From Lachnospiraceae bacterium (GTDB lineage: Bacteria > Bacillota > Clostridia > Lachnospirales > Lachnospiraceae): DNA of 64,000 bases. Numbering within the stretch: position 1 is the stretch's first letter; every line of letters starts with the position of its first letter. Made by a program: the position numbers and the translations under genes. Shown piece by piece: positions 35,782 to 44,910 of this stretch. The notes beneath the pieces were generated by a model. It had not been told where the DNA came from. It saw nothing but the letters and a program-made list of their open reading frames with translations, and ran no database searches. The DNA is taken from positions 1-64,000 of the forward strand of contig JAFZLD010000016.1 in NCBI GenBank assembly GCA_017553505.1. Direction: 5' to 3'.

Positions 35782-36411
35782 TTAAATGTCCTTTTTATTG
35801 ATGTGTGCTTTGACTCTCTCCATTACCATGTCGAGTGCCACGGTGTTGTGACCGCCTTCGGGAATAATGATGTCCGCGTTCTTTTTCGAAGGTTCCACGA
35901 ACTGCTCGTGCATCGGCTTAACAGTGTCAAGATACTGCTCCACTACGCTGTCCAAACTTCTGCCGCGCTTCTTAACGTCTCTTAATATACGTCTTAAGAT
36001 TCTGACATCCGCGTCAGTATCTACATAAATCTTAATGTCCATCTCATCTCTGAGTCTCTTGTCCGCAAAGATAAGAATACCTTCAACAATCAACACCTTT
36101 GAAGGCTTAATAAGCTCGGTATCGTTGCTTCTGTCATGAATCGTAAAGTCGTAAACGGGACAGCGAACTTCCTTACCTTCCTTGAGTGCCTTAATATCGT
36201 CCGCAAGCATCCACGTATCCAGAGAGTCGGGATGGTCGTAATTAAGCTTCGAGCGCTCCTCATAAGTCATATCGTGATGGGCCTTGTAATAGTTATCATG
36301 TCTGATAACCGACACGTCATCTCCGAACTTCTCCATAATCTTACGTGTAATTGTAGTCTTACCGCTTCCGGTACCTCCTGCGATACCGATTACCAAAACT
36401 TTGTCTGTCAT
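35782..36411 (-). CDS. udk: Uridine/cytidine kinase
   Basis: A 209-residue uridine kinase for pyrimidine salvage. Motifs: P-loop GIAGGTGSGKTTI at about 9-21, VIRHDNYYKAHHDMTYEERSKLNYDHPDS, and YDFTIHDRSNDT with the following Walker B VLIVEGILIF. The phosphate-binding arginines are in RILRRILRDVKKRGRS. Length is typical. It is the first gene of the run down to 28922. Its promoter region (36412-36499) holds an extended -10 (TGATAGAAT) but no clear -35. The terminator of the gene upstream lies at 36496-36526. Confidence 0.96.
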   Translation of the reverse strand: MTDKVLVIGIAGGTGSGKTTITRKIMEKFGDDVSVIRHDNYYKAHHDMTYEERSKLNYDHPDSLDTWMLADDIKALKEGKEVRCPVYDFTIHDRSNDTELIKPSKVLIVEGILIFADKRLRDEMDIKIYVDTDADVRILRRILRDVKKRGRSLDSVVEQYLDTVKPMHEQFVEPSKKNADIIIPEGGHNTVALDMVMERVKAHINKKDI

Positions 36412-36495
36412 AAATCTTCCATTCTTTCAAAAATCTTCTAAGGAATATTCTATCACAATAATACTCCTTACACCATAAAACTTTTGCCGTAATAT

Positions 36496-36526
36496 CGCAA
36501 AAGACAGAACATAAAGTTCTGTCTTT
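36496..36526 (-). terminator. Intrinsic terminator after the lipoprotein gene
   Basis: A perfect 11-bp stem, arms 36500-36510 and 36516-36526, with a 5-base loop, followed by TTTTGCG on the minus strand. It lies about 40 bases after the stop codon at 36568. Confidence 0.78.
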
Positions 36527-36567
36527 AATGCGTATATATTCAACAATTGCTATGTACTTTGTTACAA

Positions 36568-37902
36568 CTATTCTGCCGAAGGCTCAATGGTCTCCAAATA
36601 CTCTTTCCAATCAACCGTCTCTGTTGCAACGTGCTTGATTGTAGCCGGGCTGTTTCTGTAGGTCTCAACCCAATCTGTTGTAAGAGTAGACAATTTGTGC
36701 ATATAAACTTCCGAGTTGTTGATTGCATGCTCAAGATCGATATCGTTGGCAAGATACTTCTCAACGAACTCAAATGCTTCTCTTACCGTCGCGCATCTGT
36801 ATGTGATGCTTAAACTTTCAACACGATTCTTCTGTGAAAATACAACTTTCCATGCGGGCAAAATAAAGGTTACTTCTTTCTTTAAATCCGCATTGTTTTT
36901 GTCTTCGTAATCTCTTATCAGAACCTCTGCATTGAATGCACCGATATTGGTATTGATTCTGTCTACAAGAGTCATATCGGAAATATCGGTATCACCGATT
37001 CTTATATAATCGAATGCTTCTCCCTCTGTATTATATCCGTTCGAGTCACGGTTATAATCGACAAGCATAATCCAATCGCCGTACTGATTCTTAAAATAGA
37101 TTCTGTTGGGAGAACAAAGCTCAGTCTCACCTACCAAAGGAGCCGCCTCATCATAAGGATCCACAGCCACAAGCCCGGGAACGGCGGGGATATAGAATAC
37201 AGAGTCATTGTAGTTGTTAACGTTGGTACCGCTTGATAATCTGAAGACCTTCTGTGTGCCTTCGGGCTCTACTTCGTATACAACTTTGCTCTGAACTTCG
37301 CCCAGTATTTCTTCTTCCGTTACATCGGTTGCACAGAGCATCAAAAGAAGGGTTCTGCACACCTTAACGTTTGTTTCGTAATAGTCTGCATGACATCTTA
37401 CAAGATATTTGTCAAAGAAAATCTCAAAGCTGGGAGAGCCTCCCTCGATGTATGTGGTTACCGTACAAGGAGTTGCTTTCTCAAACTTCGCAACATTCTT
37501 TATTTCAAAAATGCCCTCAAACTGCTTGCCGTTTACACTGTTGGCCTTAGCGGTTTCCGCATCTTCATATCGGTTGATTAAAAAGAAATCCAAGCCGACA
37601 ATGTCGTAATAATTTATATAGTTATCTTCAAACTCATAGCATTCGGAGTCATCAAATCCATATTCATTAAGCACACCTACAAATACGGTAAAACTCGGAT
37701 CGAGTGACTCTTCCTCGCCGGAAGCGGATGTTTCTGTAACGTTCTGTGTATCTGCGGATACTTGTGTCTGTTGCTCAGTGCTTGTGCTTACGGTTGTTGA
37801 AGTCACCGAAGCGTCCTTCTTCTCGCAGGCTGTCAAGCCAAGTACCATAACTGCCGCCATTAAGATGACAGCTACCCTTTTCATACCTGTGATTTTTCTC
37901 AA
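36568..37902 (-). CDS. Predicted lipoprotein, function unknown
   Basis: A 444-residue predicted lipoprotein. The chosen start is TTG at 37900-37902 because GGAGGG lies 7 bases upstream; an ATG six codons later is the alternative, and longer readings cross the promoter. The signal has lipobox GLTAC near residue 26, then a Ser/Thr/Glu-rich linker to about 70. The mature part has no domain that I recognise; it is rich in Asp, Glu, Tyr and Val, with segments such as FVGVLNEYGFDDSECYEFED and a long C-terminal part without helices long enough for a membrane span. It is monocistronic, with its own promoter and terminator. Confidence 0.72.
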   Translation of the reverse strand: MRKITGMKRVAVILMAAVMVLGLTACEKKDASVTSTTVSTSTEQQTQVSADTQNVTETSASGEEESLDPSFTVFVGVLNEYGFDDSECYEFEDNYINYYDIVGLDFFLINRYEDAETAKANSVNGKQFEGIFEIKNVAKFEKATPCTVTTYIEGGSPSFEIFFDKYLVRCHADYYETNVKVCRTLLLMLCATDVTEEEILGEVQSKVVYEVEPEGTQKVFRLSSGTNVNNYNDSVFYIPAVPGLVAVDPYDEAAPLVGETELCSPNRIYFKNQYGDWIMLVDYNRDSNGYNTEGEAFDYIRIGDTDISDMTLVDRINTNIGAFNAEVLIRDYEDKNNADLKKEVTFILPAWKVVFSQKNRVESLSITYRCATVREAFEFVEKYLANDIDLEHAINNSEVYMHKLSTLTTDWVETYRNSPATIKHVATETVDWKEYLETIEPSAE

Positions 37903-37980
37903 TACTTTACCCTCCGTCTCAATTGATTCTTTCCGAGGAGCCGATCCGTAGGACCGAACATTTTCCTTACCCCAAGAAAA

Positions 37981-38009
37981 AATATACCTTATACCGCCAA
38001 TCGCGTCAA
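37981..38009 (-). promoter_or_regulatory. Promoter of the lipoprotein gene
   Basis: TTGACG (38004-38009), a 17-base spacer and TATATT (37981-37986) on the minus strand, just after the terminator of the previous gene. Confidence 0.78.
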
Positions 38010-38011
38010 TA

Positions 38012-38037
38012 AATAAAAAGCGGAGCTTACGCTCCGC
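38012..38037 (-). terminator. Intrinsic terminator after the 82-residue protein gene
   Basis: A 7-bp GC-rich stem, arms 38020-38026 and 38031-38037, loop of 4, followed by TTTTTATTT on the minus strand; about 31 bases beyond the stop codon. Confidence 0.88.
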
Positions 38038-38068
38038 CAAATCCCTGTTTTTATGCTTTTAAAACACA

Positions 38069-38317
38069 CTATTTTTCCAAAAACGCTTTCATCGGGTCTA
38101 TTCCCTTGGCCATGTCAAAAATTATTTCCCAATTATTCAAGATATAATCCTTTAAAACTGCTATATCTTCTTCGGCAAATCCTGTATTCTTCACCAGTTT
38201 CCCGCTCGGTGCTTCAAACTCCGCGCTCACGGCAACATCTTCGAATACTACATAAACTATCTTGTCATTACCCTTCATTACAGGTGCCGAAACACTCATC
38301 TTAACGTCTTCGCTCAT
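38069..38317 (-). CDS. Small acidic protein of unknown function
   Basis: An 82-residue soluble protein without signal or membrane segment. The N-terminal half looks like a small beta sheet (MKGNDKIVYVVFEDVAVSAE), the C-terminal half like an amphipathic helix (EDIAVLKDYILNNWEIIFDM). GAGGGA lies 5 bases before the ATG and overlaps the stop codon of the cyclase-like gene 2 bases upstream, so the two are translationally coupled. A good terminator follows. I do not recognise the family. Confidence 0.7.
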   Translation of the reverse strand: MSEDVKMSVSAPVMKGNDKIVYVVFEDVAVSAEFEAPSGKLVKNTGFAEEDIAVLKDYILNNWEIIFDMAKGIDPMKAFLEK

Positions 38318-38319
38318 AC

Positions 38320-39450
38320 TTATCCCTCGCAGTACTCACCGTACTCACAGCCTACGTTCTTGCAGATTACTTCGTCCACAAGCTTACCCGTATGATACAG
38401 TCTGACGGTTCCTTCGCCGTTGCCGCCGTTCCAAAGCCTGTTATGGCGCTTGCGTCCGTCGGGAGCCTCATAATTGACTAACAGCATGTCTTTCTTAAGG
38501 CAGGTAACATCGGTAATCATCTTGTTACGCTTAGTCTCCTGCTCCACATGCCACACTATCTTATCTTCGGTCTCGCGACACTCAAACTTAGTCTTAACAC
38601 CGGTCCAGAACTTCGAGAAATTGAATTCATAGCACTTTCCCTCATGCCAATATGCCGCAAGGAGCTTGCGCTCAAGCACTATCGGTCCTACCTTCGGTCT
38701 TCCGCCGCCTATATCAAATACACTGTTTTCAAGCTTCTTGCCTGTTACGGTACTAAACAGATTGCACGACGACAGCCACACCCAAGGCGACGTAAAATCG
38801 CTTCCCCAGTTCTTATCTGCATATCCATAGCACTCGCCCGTCGTCACCAGATACTTTTCACCGTTAAATATAACTTCACCGTCATACTCGGTCTTCATAC
38901 CTTCCGCATGCCAGAACATCTCAAACAGCTGCAGGTTTCTAAACAGGTTGCCGGCGCCGTATCCGACGTTGAATGCCACCTTCTTATTTATCTTTAAGTT
39001 CCACGACATCTCACCTGCATCACACATATACTCGGGGTGCGCGTCCCTTTCTTCTTCCGTAACTTTTATTCTGCCAAAAGAATAATTCTCATCAAGAAAG
39101 CACTCCTCCGCACTTACAGCAAAAGGAATCCTCTCTCTTACCTTAATCTCTTTCCATCCATAGAATCTGTGCAGCTGTGTTGCCTTCTCGCCCCACGCTC
39201 CGGCCTTGACCATCAGATACGACGGACGTGTCTTGGTTCTCTTGTTCTCGGGCAACTGACCGAATACGGGCTTATCCGCACCAAACGCGGGATTACATAG
39301 GAAGAACTCAAAAAAGAAAGCTTTCTTCTCTCCCGTTACAGCGTTAACACCGGTAAAAGAATGCCACCACCAGTCATACCCCTTCTTCACGAACTTCCCC
39401 GAAGTAAGCATGCACGCATCTCTTGAAATATCATGTCTGTTAAATCCCAT
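38320..39450 (-). CDS. Tocopherol-cyclase-like protein (PF14249-type), function unknown
   Basis: A 376-residue protein. Several segments fit the tocopherol cyclase-like lipocalin fold: GYDWWWHSFTGVNAVTGE with FFFEFFLCNPA near the N-terminus, YADKNWGSDFTSPWVWLSS in the middle (compare the family's KNWG..FP..W.W motif), and FDIGGGRPKV. There is no signal peptide. Real tocopherol synthesis is not expected in an anaerobe, so this is more likely a lipid-binding or unknown enzyme. Upstream is a promoter at 39480-39488; the 82-residue protein gene follows by 2 bases. The alternative, DUF2804, fits less well. Confidence 0.6.
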   Translation of the reverse strand: MGFNRHDISRDACMLTSGKFVKKGYDWWWHSFTGVNAVTGEKKAFFFEFFLCNPAFGADKPVFGQLPENKRTKTRPSYLMVKAGAWGEKATQLHRFYGWKEIKVRERIPFAVSAEECFLDENYSFGRIKVTEEERDAHPEYMCDAGEMSWNLKINKKVAFNVGYGAGNLFRNLQLFEMFWHAEGMKTEYDGEVIFNGEKYLVTTGECYGYADKNWGSDFTSPWVWLSSCNLFSTVTGKKLENSVFDIGGGRPKVGPIVLERKLLAAYWHEGKCYEFNFSKFWTGVKTKFECRETEDKIVWHVEQETKRNKMITDVTCLKKDMLLVNYEAPDGRKRHNRLWNGGNGEGTVRLYHTGKLVDEVICKNVGCEYGEYCEG

Positions 39451-39479
39451 GGACGCCTCCCTAAATGCTTTCTTTAGAC

Positions 39480-39488
39480 ATTATAACA
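39480..39488 (-). promoter_or_regulatory. Extended -10 of the cyclase-like gene
   Basis: TGTTATAAT on the minus strand (TG, one base, perfect TATAAT) lies 30 bases before the ATG and directly downstream of the MFS terminator; any -35 would lie within the terminator stem. Confidence 0.5.
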
Positions 39489-39527
39489 TAAAAGGCGTAT
39501 CGAATTCTCATAGGTTCCGATACGCCT
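39489..39527 (-). terminator. Intrinsic terminator after the MFS gene
   Basis: A 10-bp stem, arms 39493-39502 and 39518-39527, is followed by TTTTATG on the minus strand, 8 bases past the stop codon. Confidence 0.8.
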
Positions 39528-39534
39528 CCGTCAA

Positions 39535-40806
39535 TTATTCCGTATATTTATATTTCTTCATGATACTGCCTGACACCACAACCATTATCACACCTGCAAC
39601 GCCCAGCACAAACATCATAAGCGATGCTCCAGAGCCCTTGCCTGCGCCGAAAAGCATAGCCCAAATCGTGCCTTCTTTAACCGCCATAAACGGCTCTGCA
39701 CACTTGTCGGTAAATAATCCGCCTAAGAACAATCCGATCGGTATGGTAAAGAACTGCAACGTATTCCTGCACGCGTACACGCGTCCCTGCAGTTTGAGCG
39801 GTATCGTATTACGCATGATAACGTTTTGATTGGCGCTCATAACGGGCACCAGCGCCCATCCCAGGAACTGTCCGACGCACCATACTATCGGGCTTCTTGA
39901 AAATGCCAGGAAGAAATTCTCTGTTCCGAGCGAAAACAACATGGTTAAGTATATCACTCGCACTCTGTCCTTGGGCTTGGGCATAAATGTCGGAAGAAAG
40001 CTTCCTATCACCATCGCTATTCCCGCGCACGCCGTCACGTATCCGTATACAGTGTTCCCCGCTCTCGGTATTATCAACGCCGGCAGAACAGCATCAAACA
40101 TCGACGCTATAAGGTTTACACCCGACATAAATAAAATGACGTTAAGTACAAGTGGCGTCTTCTTAAGAAATGCAAGGCCTTCGCGTGCCAGCACCAGAAT
40201 GTTTTCTTTGGCCTCCTGCCTCTCCATCTCGGGCAATCGGACAAAGAAAGCGAGTGTCACAAAAGCAATCGCAAATGTCACCATATCCACGCCTATTACA
40301 GCGTCGAGACCCGCAATGCCGTATAATGCGGACGCCAATATAGGATTGCCGATAGATATTATCGAGCGTGACAGCGACATAAGGCCGCTGGTCTTCTGAT
40401 AGTCTTCGGGCGGTGTCAGCATGGTGGTCGCAACTTCCGAAGCCGGTTGCTGAACCGTGTTCATAAGTCCCGAAAAGGCGTTAATCGCATACAAATGCCA
40501 CATCTGCAATGTATCGGTCTTGTATAGCGCAAATACCAATACCGTGGTCAGTGCTGCAAGTAAATCGCAGACAAGCATCGTTTTCTTTTTATCAAACTTG
40601 TCTGAAAGTGCGCCTGCGAAGATGCTCATTATTACATAGGGCGCGTAGGTACATATGGTAAGTGTAGCTGTGCTGAGCGCCGAGCCGGTCTTCTCGTATA
40701 TCCAAAGCGTCAGGGCGAAACTTGTCATGGCGCTTCCGAGCTGCGATAAGCTCTGGGTGCTCCACAGCTTATAAAATTCTTTTAATCTATTCTGTTTGTT
40801 ATTCAT
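39535..40806 (-). CDS. MFS transporter, MefA/macrolide-efflux-like subfamily
   Basis: A 423-residue protein with about 12 membrane helices of the major facilitator superfamily. The start FYKLWSTQSLSQLGSAMTSFALTLWIYEKTGSA and AGALSDKFDKKKTMLVCDLLAAL mark the MefA/MFS_3 branch of drug exporters. The C-terminal half ends in a short basic tail. The substrate is unknown; resistance function should not be assumed. AAAGGAGC precedes the ATG. It lies 125 bases after the racemase gene, and that gap shows no terminator, so the two may be co-transcribed. Confidence 0.85.
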   Translation of the reverse strand: MNNKQNRLKEFYKLWSTQSLSQLGSAMTSFALTLWIYEKTGSALSTATLTICTYAPYVIMSIFAGALSDKFDKKKTMLVCDLLAALTTVLVFALYKTDTLQMWHLYAINAFSGLMNTVQQPASEVATTMLTPPEDYQKTSGLMSLSRSIISIGNPILASALYGIAGLDAVIGVDMVTFAIAFVTLAFFVRLPEMERQEAKENILVLAREGLAFLKKTPLVLNVILFMSGVNLIASMFDAVLPALIIPRAGNTVYGYVTACAGIAMVIGSFLPTFMPKPKDRVRVIYLTMLFSLGTENFFLAFSRSPIVWCVGQFLGWALVPVMSANQNVIMRNTIPLKLQGRVYACRNTLQFFTIPIGLFLGGLFTDKCAEPFMAVKEGTIWAMLFGAGKGSGASLMMFVLGVAGVIMVVVSGSIMKKYKYTE

Positions 40807-40931
40807 TTCTTTGCTCCTTTATATATCGTTCTTAAGAGCAAAGTCTGAGGTTAGGTCAATTATCTCCACACAGATTCCTCAAACTCTGCATGGAGAAAAG
40901 CACTGCAATTAATCATTTCAGGCTCCTTTAT

Positions 40932-41627
40932 TCATACTTCGGCCAAAGCAAGCTTGGCTGCTTCTTTGGCATGGATTATAGTAGTATCGTATGTTTTAAG
41001 AGAACTGTCGGCTTCGTGAATCAGCATACCGATCTCGGTACAGCCAAGGATTACGCCTTCGGCGCCCTTAGCCTTCATGTCATCTATTATACGCTGATAT
41101 TCTTTTCTTGAGGAGTCAAGAACGTTGCCAAGGCAGAGTTCTTTGAAGATTACGTCGTTAACCTTCTCGATGTCCTTGGTATCGGGAATAATTACTTCAA
41201 GGCCGGCATTAAGCAATCTGTCCATGATGAAATCCTGTGTCATGGTGAACTTCGTGCCGAGAAGTCCCACTTTCTTGATTCCGTCGCGCTTGACCGCTGA
41301 AGCGGTTGCGTCTGCAATGTGAAGAATAGGAATATTGATTGCTTTCTCTATCTGCGGAACAACCTTGTGCATAGTATTGGTTGCAATAACTATAAAGTCT
41401 GCGCCGCCCTTCTCAAGTCTTACCGAAACATCTGTAAGAATCTCTGCGATTCCGTCCCAGTCATCCACACTCATCTTAGCTTCAAGCTCCGCAAAGTCCA
41501 CATTGTACATTAGAATCTTTGAGCTGTGCAAGCCTCCCAAGTTCTTAACTACTTCTTTGTTGAGGATTTCATAGTACGTAATCGTACTCTCCCAACTCAT
41601 ACCACCGATAAGCCCAATTGTCTTCAT
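40932..41627 (-). CDS. Aspartate/glutamate racemase family, Thr/Cys type (EcL-DER/YgeA-like)
   Basis: A 231-residue cofactor-independent racemase. The opening KTIGLIGGMSWESTITYYE is typical. Of the two catalytic positions, the first is Thr83 (IATNTMHKV) instead of Cys and the second is Cys196 (ILGCTEIG). The Thr/Cys pair is that of the E. coli enzyme EcL-DER, which acts on L-aspartate and L-glutamate in one direction more than the other, and of YgeA-like broad racemases. The exact substrate is uncertain. A promoter with an inverted repeat lies at 41660-41690. The gdhA gene stands upstream but with a terminator between them. Confidence 0.88.
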   Translation of the reverse strand: MKTIGLIGGMSWESTITYYEILNKEVVKNLGGLHSSKILMYNVDFAELEAKMSVDDWDGIAEILTDVSVRLEKGGADFIVIATNTMHKVVPQIEKAINIPILHIADATASAVKRDGIKKVGLLGTKFTMTQDFIMDRLLNAGLEVIIPDTKDIEKVNDVIFKELCLGNVLDSSRKEYQRIIDDMKAKGAEGVILGCTEIGMLIHEADSSLKTYDTTIIHAKEAAKLALAEV

Positions 41628-41659
41628 ATCTATACTATCCTTTCGCAGTTTCTTTATAG

Positions 41660-41690
41660 TCTATAACTTGGTGCATGTATTTGTAAATAC
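41660..41690 (-). promoter_or_regulatory. Candidate promoter with dyad upstream of the racemase gene
   Basis: TTTACA (41682-41687), 16 bases and TATAGA (41660-41665) on the minus strand. A perfect 14-base palindrome, GTATTT-GT-AAATAC at 41677-41690, covers the -35 and could be an operator. Confidence 0.42.
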
Positions 41691-41793
41691 CAAACTTCCA
41701 TTTTTAAGATAAACATAACATGAACCTGTATAAAGCTCGCGCCATGCACGTATTATGCTTTCTTTTGCACGGATTCATGCAGTAAAGTCGCAA

Positions 41794-41841
41794 GCAAAAG
41801 CTCCGCATGCAAGATTGACAAAACAAACTTACCTGCGGAGC
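41794..41841 (-). terminator. Probable terminator after gdhA
   Basis: An 8-bp GC-rich stem, arms 41800-41807 and 41834-41841, with a 26-base loop, followed by TTTTGCTTG on the minus strand. The large loop lowers confidence. Confidence 0.5.
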
Positions 41842-41879
41842 CTCATACATTCATTTATGGTCGTCGAGTGTGTTACGAA

Positions 41880-43229
<1,350 letters not shown>

Positions 43230-43279
43230 TTATCCTCCTCAAAAGAAAACCTATACATTTTCTCTTTTTTACTTTTCTG

Positions 43280-43309
43280 ATTATATGTCAAAAAAAGGGT
43301 TTTGCACAA
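43280..43309 (-). promoter_or_regulatory. Candidate promoter of gdhA
   Basis: A perfect TATAAT (43280-43285) on the minus strand, with a weak TTGTGC (43304-43309) 18 bases upstream. Confidence 0.42.
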
Positions 43310-43448
43310 CTACTTTATTACATTAAATTAGTAAAATTTTTGTATTTATTTTTGTTCACTTTGTACAATCATACTTGTATACAATAATCCAACGCACCCT
43401 TCGAACCCACTGAATACGTTGCTTTTTCTTGTTTTTTCATGTTCTGCA

Positions 43449-43477
43449 ATAAAAAAGAGACTCTTTCGAGTCTCTTT
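43449..43477 (-). terminator. Intrinsic terminator after the SH3-domain gene
   Basis: A perfect 10-bp stem, arms 43454-43463 and 43468-43477, with a GAAA tetraloop on the minus strand, followed by TTTATTG after a T run. It lies 3 bases after the stop codon. Confidence 0.9.
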
Positions 43478-43479
43478 AA

Positions 43480-44742
43480 TTACTCCACAAATTCGGACTT
43501 TATATAGCCGATCTGATCGTTGAATTTAATCTTGCACCACTCTCCGCCTTCGACGTATTCCACAAGGTCTACTATCTGGCCGTTGGTAAGTGCTCCTATA
43601 CGCTGAGCTGTCTGAGACGGCTCGCTTCTTACATTAAGGCTTGCGGTAATAACCGTGACAGTGCCGGATGCCTGAATCTTGCTTACATCCTCAATTTCCT
43701 CAAGGTATTCGCTCTTAATGTAGCCTTCGCCGCTGTTGTAACTTATCTTACTCCAACCGTTGGTCATATGCTCCAAAAGCACATATGTCTCTCCGGCGCC
43801 GGCGCTTCCGATTTTATCGGCTGTCTGGCTGGCAGACTTTCTGACGTTAACTCTGTCGAGCACCTTCACGCGTCGTACAACAGGCTCTGTAGGCACCTCT
43901 TCAGGGTTCTCTTCATTGCCGGATACATCTTCGTTCATCTCATCTTCAAGCTGAGTCTTAAGCTTGGCCTCAAGAGCCATCTCTTCACTTACAGCAAGAT
44001 CGAGATTAACCGATAAGTCAGCCCAGAACTCGCTTAAGTCGGGATTGTTCTCCATTGCCTTGTTATATGAAACTCTTGCAGAGTTCTTAAGGTCCACCAC
44101 GTCGCTCTGAAGGGTTACGTTCTTAATGTAAAGCGCCTCTTCCTGAGACAATTCGCTTGTATTGATGTAGTAAGCACCGTCGTCATTCTTGCAAATGTAA
44201 AATGCCGAAAGACCGGGAACGCTCTCCTCCTGACCCACAAGAAATACATCACTCATAACATAAGCAATATATGTATCAATGTAAGGACCGGGCTTGGTAT
44301 ATACGTGAATGTTCTCGTATCTGTCGATGTACTCACACATCTTCTGAAGACGAAGAAGCTCTGTCTGCGTCACGTTACTGTGGATATCGATAAGGATATC
44401 GATATCGGCCATTTCAAGGGCTTCATAATAACGATAAATCAGCTTGTTGATGTCGGGGTAAGCGTCTTCCTCGAATACTGTTTCCTTGACTTCCTGGACA
44501 TCGGCCTTGGCCTCTTCGAGGACGCTCTTGGCTTCCTCTGTGGCCTGTTCCACGCGATCCCTTGCGTTAAGAGAAATCGCTACGGTAATAAACACCAGTA
44601 TCACCAGAAGCAAGGGCAACAAAACCTTCCCTATATCGGTAATCCACTCCTTAACAAGAAGCAGATTGTCCTGCATTGCGCTGTTAAATTGTGCGAATGA
44701 ATCCTTAAAGGAATCATGATCTTTTCTACGTTTCTTACTCAT
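43480..44742 (-). CDS. Membrane-anchored protein with two C-terminal bacterial SH3 domains
   Basis: A 420-residue protein: basic cytoplasmic start, one membrane helix at about 38-58, a short coiled coil (about 63-95), a middle domain to about 270 and two SH3b repeats at roughly 285-345 and 355-420 (LDRVNVRKSASQTADKIGS and ITASLNVRSEPSQTAQRIGA). SH3b domains outside the membrane usually bind peptidoglycan, so this is likely a wall-contacting protein, but the middle domain is unknown. The ribosome site AGGGA begins only 2 bases after the 3' end of the tRNA-Arg gene, so the mRNA seems to come from the tRNA promoter. Confidence 0.8.
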   Translation of the reverse strand: MSKKRRKDHDSFKDSFAQFNSAMQDNLLLVKEWITDIGKVLLPLLLVILVFITVAISLNARDRVEQATEEAKSVLEEAKADVQEVKETVFEEDAYPDINKLIYRYYEALEMADIDILIDIHSNVTQTELLRLQKMCEYIDRYENIHVYTKPGPYIDTYIAYVMSDVFLVGQEESVPGLSAFYICKNDDGAYYINTSELSQEEALYIKNVTLQSDVVDLKNSARVSYNKAMENNPDLSEFWADLSVNLDLAVSEEMALEAKLKTQLEDEMNEDVSGNEENPEEVPTEPVVRRVKVLDRVNVRKSASQTADKIGSAGAGETYVLLEHMTNGWSKISYNSGEGYIKSEYLEEIEDVSKIQASGTVTVITASLNVRSEPSQTAQRIGALTNGQIVDLVEYVEGGEWCKIKFNDQIGYIKSEFVE

Positions 44743-44758
44743 ACTATATAATCCCTAA

Positions 44759-44830
44759 TGCATCCGACAGGAATCGAACCTGCATCAAAGGCGTCGGAGG
44801 CCTCCGTTCTATCCATTATACTACGGATGC
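44759..44830 (-). tRNA. tRNA-Arg, anticodon CCG
   Basis: A 72-nt cloverleaf can be drawn: acceptor GCATCCG pairing with CGGATGC, a D arm with one A-A mismatch, anticodon stem GAGGC/GCCTT with loop CTCCGAC (anticodon CCG, reading CGG), a 4-nt variable loop, and T arm GCAGG-TTCGATT-CCTGT. The discriminator is A; CCA is not encoded. It has its own promoter upstream and no terminator before the SH3-domain gene 16 bases downstream. Confidence 0.95.
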
Positions 44831-44868
44831 GTTCGTTATGACATCATTTCCACGAAATCAACTTCTAC

Positions 44869-44898
44869 ATGATATCATAACGGGGCTTAAAAAGTCAA
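44869..44898 (-). promoter_or_regulatory. Promoter of tRNA-Arg (and probably the SH3-domain gene)
   Basis: TTGACT (44893-44898), 18 bases and TATCAT (44869-44874) with an upstream TG on the minus strand, about 30 bases before the mature tRNA 5' end. Confidence 0.65.
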
Positions 44899-44910
44899 TT
44901 TAAGATACTC

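Noticed and set aside
37903..38040. N-terminal extension of the lipoprotein gene
   Set aside because: It crosses the promoter and the upstream terminator; a TTG with an ideal ribosome site precedes the signal peptide.
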